64,000 nucleotides of DNA from Lytechinus variegatus (GCF_018143015.1 NC_054751.1:29341783-29405782), one strand, 5' to 3'. Shown: positions 35,320 to 47,484, counted from the first letter of the stretch. Made by a program: numbers and translations. Notes: generated by a model from the letters alone, not told the origin.

Positions 35320-37694
35320 ACGTCCTTATGCACATAAGATGAATCCACTCATTAACAGTTGCAGTATATACTAACCCTTTGATGATTACATATTTCTTTC
35401 TGTCTTCAAAAGTGCGGGGGGGGGGGGGTGATTGTACATGTCACCCCCCCTCCTCGGAAAAATGTGGGGATCAATCTCCCCATCCCTAGGGATTTATTTC
35501 CGTGGTGTGGGTGCTTGGGTGTGTGTGTGCGAACACACAATTCGTGTTTGCGTAGGTGCTTGACTGTATGCGTGTGTTTCTCGATCTATATCGTGGTCTT
35601 TTTCATTTCTTCATTTTTTTCTGGTCTCTTTCTAGTCTCATTTTGATGTTGCTTTTAAGTGGCATTCTGATTGCTATCACAAAGCTGAAATGCAATGTCA
35701 TGCCATTATAATCATGTTAATAACCTATTATGACAGCAGTCTATCTGTAGCATAACAAATAGAACATCAGAGACACTGTCACTTCTGAAACATAATGTCA
35801 GCTGGACAATCAGAAAATGTTGATAATTATATTTATGTAATTTATTCAATAATTCATCAGCACGCTAGTTCAACCATACAATATTTTGCAAAGTTATAGG
35901 CATGTGCAAGCATATTTACAGAATGTTATCTATTAATATGTATCACTTAACATTAGCAATCATTTATTTTATTTACATAATGCATGTATTTATCACAGGC
36001 CGCGTAAGTTGTGAAAGCGTATGTGTGTGGGGGGGGGGGCTGAATATGCCAAAAATCACAATCAGACGCCCATTTTATTTATTTATTTTTGGTACATGTT
36101 TATTGGAAACGAATGGGGTGCTTTTTTATATTACACTTCTAACCTATTCATTTCAATTGAAATAAATGTGTTTTTTTATATTAAGTATGTATCATATAAA
36201 ATTGTACAAATAAGTAACAGCCACAACCTTTCATGTTGATACTTTGTAGCCACAAGGATATAAATACATAATGAATAACTTAACAAATGTTACTGATCGA
36301 AAAATACAAGTGCACAGGTTAAGTTAAATGCAGAAAATACAATGAATGAATATCACGAATATGATACCTTTAAAAAAAAGAAATCGACTTGGAGGAGTGG
36401 AGACTGGCAATTAGTGCATAATTTTAGTGCTTACAAAAAAGACTACATGGGATTAGCGACTTTGTTCATTCTTTTTTTAATAGAAAACTAAACCTGTTTT
36501 AGTATGTCAACCGAAACAGGCAACGGACTCTTTTCTTTTGGTTCCGGTTCGAAATTATTGATAAGTGTTTCTTAAGCCCGTAAAGAAGTATAACATGGCA
36601 TGTAAGACTTCACGCTCAATTGAAAGGCTAGAAACGTTCACGATTAAAGGTTGTTTTGTGACAGAATATGTCATTTCACTTCCAAATAAGAACAAAATGA
36701 AGTAATTTTTGTCTGAAATGTCTTTTGACTGGCAAGTTTGTTATAACTCGAACACATGAGACTATCCATGGTTATGCCCCCCGAATCGTTAAGTAATCAA
36801 ACATAATAGTTGTATCCCATTTATGATTATAAGAAAGATGATTCATCCCTTCCCGTTCATGTAGGAACCGGTGTCCTCAGATTGCTAGAGCTTCTGTGAG
36901 TTTTGTACTGACTGGGTTTACCCCCTAAATTGTCAGTGAACGCGGCAGCTAGAGGGCACTGGGTTCCGCTTGATGATGGGCTGATGGATGGGTTTTGGTG
37001 AATGAAGCAGATGTGAAATTATTATTCTTACATTGTTTTTGTTCATGGTTCTTGTGTAGTATTTATATGAATTTTTATAAAATCTCATTTTTTCCATTGT
37101 AAAAGAGAACTGTTGCTCGGCTAGCGCCACGAGCGTGTACTGACGGTGTGCGCGCTCTACAAATATACGCTATTATAATAAGAAATTAATGCAAAGAACG
37201 TTGTTTTGGAAAAGCTAATAAGACTACCAATTGCATTCAAGTGCTCTTCTTTCCAGCATATTTTCAAGGCGGATGCTACAGCTTAAATTGTATTAGCTTT
37301 TACGATTCAGATGTAATGTTGCGTTTACCGTTATAGCAAAGATATAGCTATAGATTTGTCTTAATCATTTAGGCGCAAGCTATATTGTACAACCGGAAAA
37401 ATGAATTTAGCGTTTGCACATGAAAACAAGTTATTTATTGTGGAATCTTATAAATAACAGTGAAAACTTAAAAAATGTATTCTTATAATGCAACATACTT
37501 TGAGTAATTCCCCTGAAAATTTGGTCTTTTATAATTACAAAACAGGCATTAAGAAATGATACAAAATTAATTTGCGAAAATAATTATCTTGTCTCTGTGA
37601 TGAAATATGTTTCATACGATCTATACTTGTGTACGTAGAACTTGACAATCAAGGAGTAACATAAAGCCTTCCGTGATAAAATTGCTATGAAAGC
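35320..37694. other. No recognised gene
   Basis: The stretch holds G runs near 35415 and 36030 and generally A+T-rich sequence. No open frame has recognisable content, and no repeat family seen elsewhere in the window is evident. Confidence 0.4.
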
Positions 37695-38810
37695 CTATCC
37701 AACAGATCGACAGCATAGGATTTCCTTGAAGACCTTCTGAAAGTTCGGATGCTTCAGACCGTAGATGATCGGATTGGCCACACTGTTCCCTAATAGTATC
37801 ATTGTAGTATAGAGAGTAATAATTCTCGTACCAGGGATGAAGAAATTAACAGCAGTAGCTAGGAAACAGAACATGAAAACACAAACGACCATGAAAAGAT
37901 TCTTAGTGATCTCGATTTCCTTTTGATTAATTGCCTTGATCATGGGTGGATGAGAACCTCCAGGATCAGACGAAGAAGCTTGGCCTCCTCGTGTGCTTGC
38001 TGACGTGGACTTGGTCTTTTCATCCGTTGCGTACTTGTTTCGAAATTGGTCATTGTGTCGACGAACATGACTCAGAATCAAAGAGTAGAGTGTAAGAGTG
38101 AGCAAAAGAGCTACTGCTGCCAAGGTTCCTTGAAGTATGACGTAATAAGTTTTGGATGTTTTCTCATCTTTTAAAGAACACATGCTGTAATATTCGGAGT
38201 AGCCGAGTGTCCCAAGACCAAACACTGGAGGTAGGACCATTGCTAATACCGAGAACATCCAGATTATCACAGCTACGACGATGATTCTCTTAGGAGTATG
38301 AAGACCTTGATGTCCTCGGATAGACTTGGTTATGACATACCACCTTATAAATGCTATTGCTACAAGAGTGTACACACTGCAGCAGACGCTGATGTAATGT
38401 ACTGCGGCAACGGTTGCGCAGGTCACCTCGTTCAAAGGATAAGTTCCTGTTTGGCTCAGGAGACCAACACCTTGAAAGGGTATCAAGGAACACGCCAAAA
38501 TATCAGCGAAAGCGAGATTTACCACTAGAACATTGGTAATCGTCCGAAGTGTTTTGCTAACGATGACCGATATGATGACGAGAGAGTTGCCCAAAAGACC
38601 GACCAATGCCATTACGAGCAAGACGGATGCAACAATTACACGATGGCGGAAGGGAATGACACTTCTTTCCGATATAGCACTTGGGATCATCGTGAAATCG
38701 AATCCCGAATCTGAAGTGCTGGTGATATTCTGTGCTTCTGTGGTAGGGTATATGGTTTGTGTGACAGCAATTGATACATTTAGGAAATCTAGGAAGGTTG
38801 TCATTTCCAT
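37695..38810 (-). CDS. Rhodopsin-class G protein-coupled receptor, copy A
   Basis: This is an intact single-exon receptor of 371 residues. Seven hydrophobic segments are visible: TM1 near 55-82 with GNS, TM2 near 91-112 with D103, TM3 ending at IRW (155-157), TM4 with W184, TM5 near 221-248, TM6 near 303-325, and TM7 with NPIIY (346-350). C131 and C211 form the expected disulphide pair. The N terminus has NVS and NIT glycosylation sites, loop 3 is Ser/Thr-rich (about 267-281), and C366-C367 near the C terminus may be palmitoylated. The start Met has A at -3 and G at +4 and is shared by the paralogs. D of the DRY motif is Ile and CWxP is CFLA, both unusual. Ligand unknown; tandem single-exon receptor expansions are known in the sea urchin genome. 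Confidence 0.93.
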   Translation of the reverse strand: MEMTTFLDFLNVSIAVTQTIYPTTEAQNITSTSDSGFDFTMIPSAISERSVIPFRHRVIVASVLLVMALVGLLGNSLVIISVIVSKTLRTITNVLVVNLAFADILACSLIPFQGVGLLSQTGTYPLNEVTCATVAAVHYISVCCSVYTLVAIAFIRWYVITKSIRGHQGLHTPKRIIVVAVIIWMFSVLAMVLPPVFGLGTLGYSEYYSMCSLKDEKTSKTYYVILQGTLAAVALLLTLTLYSLILSHVRRHNDQFRNKYATDEKTKSTSASTRGGQASSSDPGGSHPPMIKAINQKEIEITKNLFMVVCVFMFCFLATAVNFFIPGTRIITLYTTMILLGNSVANPIIYGLKHPNFQKVFKEILCCRSVG

Positions 38811-39479
38811 TATCGGATCAGCAATATAATGTTCCGCACTACAGGTCTAATCTTATTCTGGAGAAAGGTACAACAAAGAAATGCTAAAGCAGGCAAGCTT
38901 CCAAAGTTAACTGGCACGATCATCACCTTTTCTGAGCTCCTCTAGTAAAGAGCACGGCAACATATGCATTGTATAACCAATCACCATACACGCCTCCACG
39001 CTATATATTACTAGAATTTTCATCTGGACTCGATCATCAAAGATAATGATAAAGCAACTTTTCTTTTCGAGTTGATTTTTATCTAATATGTCATTATCTA
39101 AACAAAGCGGCGAAAGAGGGTTCGTGTTTTGCTGTTCTATAGTCTTACCGACCTTTAACACTGTATGCTAACGATTTTTTTTAGCACATGTGAAACAAAA
39201 CTAGAATCACGAAAGCTAATCACATTCTACTCCGGAAGTGAATTCCAGTAAGTGTCACTCAAATTACGGTACGGATTTTCCGTGTGAAAGACTTGACCTC
39301 CAAAACATCGTTGGGGGTGGAGCTTACGCGACCTTTCAAGTAATTCCGTAGATGATACCGTTGCCATGCACTCATCGAAGTTTGTATTTGCGATGCAGTG
39401 CATTGATTGTCACTAAACATATACCGCCTTTGCTCGGGAATTCGAATTCAAATCAGTTTTTGAGTGAGCGTGTGAAAGG

Positions 39480-39556
39480 TCCGGTGATTCTGAAGACGAA
39501 TTGCAATCATCATTACGATGATGATTCAAGATTCACGTGTAAAAAAGGCCCCTACT
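39480..39556. mobile_element. Partial MITE related to 55416-55604
   Basis: It contains ATTACGATGATGATTCAAGA and ATTCACGTGTAAAAAAGGCC, matching the right end of the element at 55416-55604. The left end is not clear. Confidence 0.5.
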
Positions 39557-39628
39557 CAAATCCTTTTAACATTGAATCTGTGCCCTAGCTATTTGCCTCG
39601 ATTGAAACGACGAATCAACTCAGTGTAA

Positions 39629-39636
39629 TATTTATA
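39629..39636 (-). promoter_or_regulatory. Candidate TATA box of receptor copy A
   Basis: TATAAATA on the minus strand about 820 bp upstream of the start codon lies in a block (about 39600-39720) also found upstream of the other two receptors, including a CTCCAAAGAAAC and TGTCAAACAC context on the plus strand. A transcription start some 30 bp downstream is inferred; a 5' intron is possible. Confidence 0.5.
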
Positions 39637-39918
39637 AGGTATTGTCCCTCCAAAGAAACACATGGATCCAAAATAGCCAATTATCTGTTGATAACCGCTG
39701 TCAAACACAAAATGGGCATTCAAACTTCAACTGTTTACTTACTGTGGGGTCTCATGCGCCGTAAAACGTAATCTAACTTGTATAATTGTCTTTGATAGCG
39801 ATGTGCATCGCATACTTGCAGGAGTTGCAGCTTCTACGCTGTACTCGCCCTTAATATTCACACAGTCTGTGTTATCTCCAGATGAAACTCTGATGTGTAC
39901 ACGAAATAAACACACACC

Positions 39919-41112
39919 CAGTGGCGTACCATGGGTCACGGTATGGGGGGGGGGCACCACCAAAAATTTGGTCACTTATTGGGCGCGCGAATCGTGCTCA
40001 ATAGGTAGGCAGACCTAATTGATACATTAATTTTAAGGACTGTGCCCTTAAACTAATATGAAAATTTTTCATATTCAGACCTTGAAAAAGGGCATTATAA
40101 GCAAAATTTTGTAATCATGATACGTACCTGTCTTACTAAACAAACAATGTGAGCGCGAGGCGCGAGCAGGCATTTCTGTATGTATATTGACTCCAAAACG
40201 GACATTTTGAGGATTATTTCTTAGGAATACATGAAGAGCATACATATCTCACCATCATCCTGATCACCATAGTCATCAAATGCGAGCGCCAAGCGCTTGC
40301 TGACATAGGTTCATGGTTAGAATTATACCTAAACATATGAAGCACTTTTTGTATTCATTCTAATCATGTAAATGATACGTATTTACGATCAAAATATTGC
40401 GATCGCGAAGCGCGAGCCGAATTTTTTTAAAATTCAGACCTGGAGAGGGGCATTCTAAGGATTTTTTTGTGGAAAATCATTAAGACCATACGTATTTCAA
40501 TAACCAAATGATGCGGGCGCGAAGCGCGAGCTGAAATTTTTTTAGATTCAGACTAGAAAAATGGGAAGTTTGAGGACAGTTTTATGAATTTATGAAGATC
40601 ACATATATATCACCAATCCACTAATGCGAACGCAAGCACAAACTGGAAACATATTATATTCAGACCTTAAAAAGGGGAAATTACTTTAAGTACTCATAAA
40701 AATAATCATAAGTCACTTCATGAAAATATAAAAACTCGAAGTGCGATGAAATATATTTGTTGTATATTGACTCGAAAACGTGATGTTTACCTACCATTTA
40801 ATCCCCTTGAATAGGATATTTTTTTAATCACATTAAAAAGACAATGCGAGCACCAGGAGTGATTAACACATAGGCACTAAGCAAATTATTTTTCATTAAG
40901 TAATGACAAATATTTCTTGTATGATATATCATATCATATAAAATATAATATTATATGATGGGCCTTTAACATAATATGATATAATAAAATAGAATGTGTA
41001 ATAATTTCTTTACCCACTCTGTTTCTCTTTATTCTCCTTTGCCCCGTTTTTTTTTTTTTTTTTTTGGGGGGGGGCACGTGCCCAACCCGTGCCCCCCGTA
41101 GTTACACTATTG
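39919..41112. mobile_element. hAT-like element with GCGCGAAGCGCGAGC array, copy A
   Basis: It starts CAGTGGCGTACC and ends GTAGTTACACTATTG, degenerate inverted termini of the CAGTGGCGTAAC type, with G- or C-runs inside both ends. The interior is an array with a period near 115 bp containing variants of GCGAGCGCGAAGCGCGAGC (near 40152, 40281, 40399, 40513) and TTCAGACCT. No coding sequence; no clear target duplication. Confidence 0.6.
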
Positions 41113-41136
41113 CATATCTGATAATAATGTTCGAGT

Positions 41137-41206
41137 AGATAGATAGATAGAGAGATATATATATAGATAGATAGATAGAAAGATAGAAAGATATATAGAT
41201 AGATTA
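41137..41206. repeat. (GATA)n microsatellite
   Basis: Repeated GATA and TAGA units, interrupted by TATATA, between the two hAT-like arrays. Confidence 0.95.
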
Positions 41207-41214
41207 GACAGACA

Positions 41215-42596
41215 AATGGGGGTGGGGCACAAGCAAAAAAATTTAATCACTCAGTGAGCGTTCTTCGCGCGCTCAGTTGCCTTATAAAGGCCTTTTGACT
41301 TTATAGAGACATTTTAAGGACTGTGTCATTACACGGATATGTCATGTATCTCACTGATGAAATGATGCGAGCGATCTGTCACGCTAAACAAACAATGCGA
41401 GCGCGAAGCGCGAGCAGAAATTTTTGTGTTTACTGACCCCAAAAAGAAACAGTGTAAGGACTATTTTTAGGAATCAAATACGAGAATACATATCGCACCA
41501 TACTCATCTAATTTGAGTGCCAAGGGCTTGCTGATTTTGTTAGAAAACAAACACATTTTTTTAGTCATTGTAATCATGATGGAAATACACATCTCACTAA
41601 TCAAATATTGCGAGCTGAAAATTTAGAAAATTCAGACCTGAAGAGAAGCATTATAAGGCTTGTTAGTAAGAATTTACGAAGACCATACTATTTCACTAAC
41701 AAAATGATGCGAGCGCGAGCTGAAACTTTTTGTATATATTGTCCCCAAACAGGACATTTTGAGGACTATTTCTTTTTGGAATTCATTAAGAGTATATATA
41801 TCTCACCACAGTCATCTAATGCGAGTGCCAAGCGATTGCTGATTTTATTCGAATCACATCCGAACACATGAAGAGCTTTTCTGTAGTCATAGTAAGCATG
41901 ATTATTATACGCATCTCACTAGCGCAAGTGCGAGCTGAAAATATAGGAAATTTAGATCTGAAGAGGGGCATTTTAAGGCTTGTTTGTATGAATCTACTAA
42001 GACCATACGTATTTCACTAACCAAATGATGCGAGCGCGAAGCGCGAGCTGAATTTTTTTATATTTAGATTAGAAAAAGAGGCATTTTAAGGACTGATTTT
42101 AGGGAATTCATGAAGAGCAGACATATCTCATCAATCCACTAATTCGAACGTATGCACGGACAAGAAATTTTTATATGCAGACCTTAAAATGGGGTAATTA
42201 CTTTAAGTAGACATAAAAAAGAAGCATATATCACTACATAAAACAATAATAACTCGAAGTGCGATTAAATATATTTGGTGCATACTGACTTGAAAACAGG
42301 ACGTTTTAGTACAGCATGATTATACATCTCGTTAAAACATGACCATGTGAGTACCAGGAATAATGAACAAATAGGCCGTGAGTAAATTATGTTTCATAAA
42401 GTTATGAAAAATACATTTCTTATGTAATATAACATAACATATATAATAAAATATAATATTATAATTTACAATAATTTCTGCTTTCCCACTACGCTTCTTT
42501 CTTCTCCCTCTTTTTCTCCAGTTTTTTTTTCGCCAGCCGAGTTGGGGGGGGGGACACGTGCCTCCCCATGCCCCCCCCCCCGTAGTTACGCCACTG
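41215..42596. mobile_element. hAT-like element with GCGCGAAGCGCGAGC array, copy B
   Basis: The right end reads CGTAGTTACGCCACTG, the inverse of CAGTGGCGTAACTACG. The interior has the same 115-bp-like array, with the motif near 41398 and 42029 and TTCAGACCTG, ATTTTAAGG and TATTTCACTAAC blocks. The left end is indistinct, so A and B could be one composite element. Confidence 0.55.
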
Positions 42597-42956
42597 ATCG
42601 CGCTAAGGCCGAATAGTGATGTATTTACAAGGAAATTACCTGAATGACACAAAAATTGTTAAAACAATAACACAGATAATTACAAAACAAATAAAACAGT
42701 TATACTGAAAGTACATATCATTGTTGAATTTTGAAATAAAATATTTACCGGAATGTAAATCGGATGTCTGGAAAATGACTCGATGTGGGGAGGCCACTGA
42801 AGTATAATCAATATCATGTCTAATTTAAAATGGAAATATTCAACAGCTTAACGGAAACAAAACAATTTGGCTAAACGTATTTTTAAATGACGAAAATACA
42901 AAAAGATGTATACCTGCCAAAATATGAGTTTATGAAAACGCTGGTAACGTATGTGG

Positions 42957-43195
42957 TACACTATAAAAACCTGTGAAAACTGACACCAATTGGTGTTAAT
43001 AGAGGACCACATCCTGAGGTGTTCAAATTACACCCTAGAGATTAAACATAACACTAAAGAGTGTAAATGTAACAACAAAAGGTGTTGTAATAACACCTAT
43101 AGGTGTAAAATTAACACCACCAATTTAACAGCGGTGTAAAATAACTGGTGTGGTCCTCTATGTACACCGGTTAACACCACAGTTTTTGCTGTGTA
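42957..43195. mobile_element. MITE with TACAC..GTGTA termini, copy 2
   Basis: It starts TACACTATAAAAACCTGTG and ends GTTTTTGCTGTGTA, with the same GGTGT and ACACC palindromic interior as the copy at 12781. It belongs to the duplicated segment. Confidence 0.78.
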
Positions 43196-44383
43196 TTATA
43201 ATCGCCCGGTAAACTGTTCCTTTGTTTACATTTTACATGTACGTTTATCATTAATTTCAAAGTATCGACCTATAACAAAACAGATTATAAAAAAACGTTT
43301 ATCTAACATAAACGTAATAATAAAATGAACAAATCCTTATACTGGTGAAAAGAGTGAAGAGTATTATAGTTACTTTTACTGGTGTATAAAAAAATATGTT
43401 TGAACAATGGAGATATACTGGTGGTAAATTATAGTAAGAAAAGAAGAATTAAATGTCATCTGAAAATATCAATTTCGACAAATTACCAAAAAATAAAGAA
43501 TTGATCAAGAAGTATTACGAAGTAACAAAAAGGTCTGTGAATCATAACAATGTATTAGTACAGTAGATATTAAGATAATAATGGATTATGAACACAGTCC
43601 ATTCGTATTGCGGAGTTTCACGATAAATGGCAGGGCACTACTTCTACGACACCGTACAGTCCTGCGTTTAGGTTATCTCAGTTTTTCATTGCGTCTCATG
43701 GATCTATGAGTGCTCTGGGGAGCGTTTCATGCAAGGACTTGTCAGATGTTTTATCCGACATGTACTGTTTTATCCAACAGTTACTATGGTAACAGTGCCT
43801 CTCATCCAATCATTATCAAGGAAAGTTGTCAGACCTGACATCTTGTCGGACGAAAATGTTGATGAAACGCTCCCCTGAAGTTCAGGTAGCCAGTCATGAA
43901 ACTTGATAAGGAGACTGAGACTTGGCAAAATTCAAGCAGAGCACATCCCGTCGGTGATAAAGAGAGTCAAGTTTGGATGGGGAGCATAATCTTGTACGTC
44001 ACATACTGATCAACATAGATGAGACCCACTCTGTTTTTAAACATACACGTGAATATTGTAAGTCCTAGCTCAACTGGGGCCCGGTATCTCTTCATCACAC
44101 AAAATGATAGGATATTTCGCTCACGTGAGAATTCCAATTTAAGTTCCACTGACACCAAGCAGTTTTATCTTCCTATTCTCTTGAAGAGTGGTGTCATTGA
44201 TTCTCAAGAACTAGATGATGAGGGCGAGCTTCGGTGAAGGTAACCTGCATGGCCTTACATTTAGTGTGACTCAATCGTATGTAACAGGACTCTTGGCACC
44301 AATAGCTAGTCTAAAGCATCCGAAACCGCACTTTGTCCACCCATACTGCAAGCATCTGCAAATGCCATATTGTATGTATGGAA

Positions 44384-44690
44384 ATGTCGTGGTGTAGCGG
44401 TTCTGACTCTCGCCTTGCAATCAGAGAGTCGTGTGTTCGCATCACACCGTGGCCTATAGCGTCCTTGGGCAAGACGTCAAAATCCACTCTTCACTCAGGT
44501 GTTAAATGGTACCCGGTAGGATGCGACAGCCTATGTAGTATGCCTAGCAATTGAGTTTTGGAACTCTTGTTGAAATGCTCCCCAGGGAGTTGAGAAGGTG
44601 CATACATTGTGTGCGGTTTTGCCAGGATCCAAAGACCGGAGTACAACTACGTATGCTGACCCTGAGGTAGTCAGTTTGTCTAAATAACAC
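44384..44690 (+). mobile_element. tRNA-derived SINE-like repeat, unit 1
   Basis: A tRNA-like head (TGGTGTAGCGGTTCTGACTC as box A, GTTCGCATCAC as a degenerate box B) is followed by an unrelated tail. Not a functional tRNA gene: box B is off consensus and no good acceptor stem is seen. A copy sits at the matching place in unit 2. Confidence 0.6.
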
Positions 44691-44820
44691 GTAATACTAG
44701 GCCTATTCTTGTCACTTATGATAACAAATATCTTATATGATCTACGCGTTTCAGTCAGATGTAGTTTTTGTCAGTCAAGCAGTCAAAGAAACCTTCCATG
44801 GTTTAATTTATATGACATAG

Positions 44821-45933
44821 CTATCCTAGAGTTCGACAGCGTAGGATTTTCTTGAAGGCCACCTGAAAGTTCGGATGCTTCAGACCATAGATGATCGGAT
44901 TGGCCACACTGTTCCCTAACAGTATCATGGTGGTGTACAGAGTAACGGCACTAGAACCGGGGATGACGAAATTAACAGCAGTAGCTAGGAAACAGAACAT
45001 GAAAACACAAACGACCATGAAAAGATTCTTAGTGATCTCGATTTCCTTTTGGTTGATTGCCTTGATCATGGGTGGATGAGAACCTCCAGAATCAGATGAA
45101 GAAGCTTGGCCTCCGTGTGTACTTGTTGACGTGGACTTGGTCTTTTCATCCGTTGCAAACTTGTTTCGAAATTGGTCATTGTGTCGACGAACATGACTCA
45201 GAATCAAAGTGTAAAGTGTAAGAGTGAGCAGAAGAGCAACTGCTGCCAAGATTCCTTGAAGTATGACGTAGTAAGTTTTGGATGTTTGCCCATCTTTTAA
45301 AGAACATATGCTGTAATATTCGGAATAGCCGAGTGTCCCGAGACCCAACACTGGAGGTAGGACCATAGCTGATCCTGAGTACATCCAGATTATTACAGCT
45401 ATGGCAATGATTCTCTTGGGAGTATGAATACCTTGATGTCCTCGGATAGACTTGGTGATGACATACCACCTTATGAATGCTATTGCTACGAGAGTGTATG
45501 CACTGCAGCATACGCTGGTGTACAGCACTGCGGCCACTGTTGCGCAGACCCCCTCGTTCACTGGGTAAGTTCCTGTCTGACTTAGGAGACCAACACTTTG
45601 GAAAGGTATAAAGGAACACGTCAAGATATCAGCGAAAGCGAGATTGACAACCAGAATATTGGTGATCGTCCGTAGATTTTTGCTAACAATAATTGAAATG
45701 ATCACGAGGGAGTTGCCCAAAAGACCGACCAATGCGAATACGAGCAAGACAGATCCAACAATTACGCGATGAAGGAAAGAAACGACATTTGTTTCCGATA
45801 TAGCACTTGGAGTCATGGTGAAATAAAATTTTGATTTTGAATCGCTGGTGATGCCCTGTACATCTGTTGTATATATGGTTTGTGTAGTGGCAATAGATGC
45901 ATTGAGAAAATCTAAGAAAGTTGTATTTTCCAT
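44821..45933 (-). CDS. Rhodopsin-class G protein-coupled receptor, copy B
   Basis: This is an intact single-exon receptor of 370 residues. The frame opens further upstream, but the Met at 45933 (MENTTFLDFLN) is chosen because it aligns with the start of copy A and has A at -3 and G at +4. Seven TM segments, GNS in TM1, LAFADIL in TM2, the TM3 and loop-2 cysteines, IRW in place of DRY, CFLA in place of CWxP and NPIIY in TM7 are all as in copy A. NTT and NAS near the N terminus are glycosylation candidates; loop 3 is Ser/Thr-rich. It differs from copy C at about ten residues. Ligand unknown. Confidence 0.93.
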   Translation of the reverse strand: MENTTFLDFLNASIATTQTIYTTDVQGITSDSKSKFYFTMTPSAISETNVVSFLHRVIVGSVLLVFALVGLLGNSLVIISIIVSKNLRTITNILVVNLAFADILTCSFIPFQSVGLLSQTGTYPVNEGVCATVAAVLYTSVCCSAYTLVAIAFIRWYVITKSIRGHQGIHTPKRIIAIAVIIWMYSGSAMVLPPVLGLGTLGYSEYYSICSLKDGQTSKTYYVILQGILAAVALLLTLTLYTLILSHVRRHNDQFRNKFATDEKTKSTSTSTHGGQASSSDSGGSHPPMIKAINQKEIEITKNLFMVVCVFMFCFLATAVNFVIPGSSAVTLYTTMILLGNSVANPIIYGLKHPNFQVAFKKILRCRTLG

Positions 45934-46345
45934 AATCGGTTCAGTATGTTTTCTCCAGTATGATAATCTGGAGAACGTTAGTAGAAAGAACACAAATACG
46001 ACATGCACGCCTCCAATCAAAGTTAAAATACATCTTAAAGCACTGTTTCAAAAACAATATACATGGCAGCATTGAAGTATATATGTATATAATATATAAA
46101 ATCTCCAAGCTATTTATATTCATCTGCAGTTGATTTCACCGTTACTGGTTACGCTCGAGTTTCTCATCAAGGATAACCTACAATCATGACTAACTCCGCC
46201 TCCTCAAGTTAACTTTTATTTCAAATTTGAGAAATTGACCAAAGTGGATTCGTTTTTAGACTGTCGTGAGTGCTTTTGAAATTGTCACTGTAAGCTGCGT
46301 CCTAGTTTCCTTGAGCGAATTAACGATCTCGCTCAAATAATGAAA

Positions 46346-46353
46346 TATTTATA
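46346..46353 (-). promoter_or_regulatory. Candidate TATA box of receptor copy B
   Basis: TATAAATA on the minus strand, about 410 bp upstream of the chosen start codon, in a block shared with copies A and C. Confidence 0.5.
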
Positions 46354-46597
46354 GGATATTAGTGCCTCGGCTCTCCAAAGAAACGAATGCGTGCAAAATG
46401 GCCAATTGTCTTCTAATAGCTGCTGTCAAACACTGAATGGCATATCAAATATCCTTGGTTGAAAAAAAGGTTTTGTGACCATGAGTTCTCAAACCCCTTG
46501 AACCATAATCTAAACCGGTCATTTTAATTGTATCCAAGAGCGATGTCAAAATGGCTGACACTTCAACACGCATCGAATAGTTTTAGCTTCTCCGCTC

Positions 46598-47150
46598 ATT
46601 TTAAGGACTGTGTCATTACACGGATATGTCATGTATCTCACTGATGAAATGATGCGAGCGCGAAGCGCGAGCTGAAAATTTTTTATATTCAGTCCTAAAA
46701 ATTGACATAATAAGCAATTTAAAAAAAATACGTATCCGTCACGCTAAACAATGCAAGCGCGAAGCGCGAGCAGAAATTTTAGTGTTTATTGACCCCAAAC
46801 AGAGACAGTGTAAGGACTATTTTTAGGAATCAAATAAGAGAATACGTATCGCACCATACTCATCTAATTTGAGTGCCAAGGGCTTGCTGATTTTGTGAGA
46901 AAACAAACACATTTTTTTAGTCATTGTAATCATGATGGAAATACACATCTCACTAATCAAATATTGCGAGCTGAAAATTTTGAAAATTCAGACCTGAAGA
47001 CATGGAAGAGAAGCATTATAAGGCTTGTTAGTAAGAATTTACGAAGACCATACTATTTCACTAACAAAATGATGCGAGTGCGAGCTGAAAATTTTTTGTA
47101 TGTATTGTCCCCAAACAGGGACATTTTGAAGACTATTTCTTTTTTGGGTT
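46598..47150. repeat. Partial GCGCGAAGCGCGAGC array between the duplicated segments
   Basis: It closely matches part of the array at about 41320-41775, including ACACGGATATGTCATGTATC, the motif GCGAGCGCGAAGCGCGAGC near 46653 and a second copy near 46746. The duplicated unit therefore probably included part of the array. Confidence 0.75.
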
Positions 47151-47159
47151 TTAAGGTTT

Positions 47160-47484
47160 GCATGGTGGCATGTACAATTGCTGATGTGGTTTACGGTACA
47201 CCATGTGGAGTGTAATAGAAATAGTGGATAGAAGAGAAGAAGTGGATAGGCGAGAAAGTGGAGATTTGAGAGAAGAGTATTCTTTCTGGAAAATAGTCAT
47301 GAAAAGGACTGTAAATCGGACGGAATGTTGAGTGAGAACAGCTTGAGTAGTAGAGCTGATGAGGAGATGCTGGCTTGAGTCGGCGAGTAGAGATGATGAG
47401 TAGTAGAGAGACTCGACGTTTCGGACAGGTTGACTGTCCGTCTTCACTCCTGAAGACGGACAGTCAACCTGTCCGAAACGTCGA
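47160..47484. mobile_element. Possible Penelope-like element end with 33-bp perfect hairpin
   Basis: Arms at 47414-47446 and 47451-47483 are perfectly complementary around a CTCC loop. The right arm reads CTGAAGA, a stem CGGACAG/CTGTCCG, then AAACGTC, resembling hammerhead-ribozyme-like motifs known at Penelope-like element ends. The hairpin stops six bases before duplicated unit 2. The hairpin is seen directly; the element family is a guess. Confidence 0.5.

Larger units (their letters stand above)
42891..46597. repeat. Segmental tandem duplication, unit 1 (contains receptor copy B)
   Basis: The sequence from CGAAAATACAAAAAGATG at 42891 to TTTTAGCTTCTCCGCTC near 46597 recurs at 47490-52170 with high identity in coding and non-coding parts. 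The unit carries a MITE, a SINE-like element and one receptor gene. Unit 2 contains an extra 965 bp insertion. Confidence 0.92.

Noticed and set aside
43967-44237. Overlapping short frames upstream of receptor copies B and C, conserved between the units
   Set aside because: They are conserved only because the whole segment was recently duplicated; both strands are open and no family is recognised.
44384-44460. Possible tRNA gene in each duplicated unit
   Set aside because: Box B is off consensus and no acceptor stem forms; it is better explained as the head of a SINE-like repeat.
45934-46020. Longer N terminus for receptor copy B (extra 29 residues)
   Set aside because: The extension is not shared by copy A, differs from copy C, and the inner Met has a better start context and aligns across all three.
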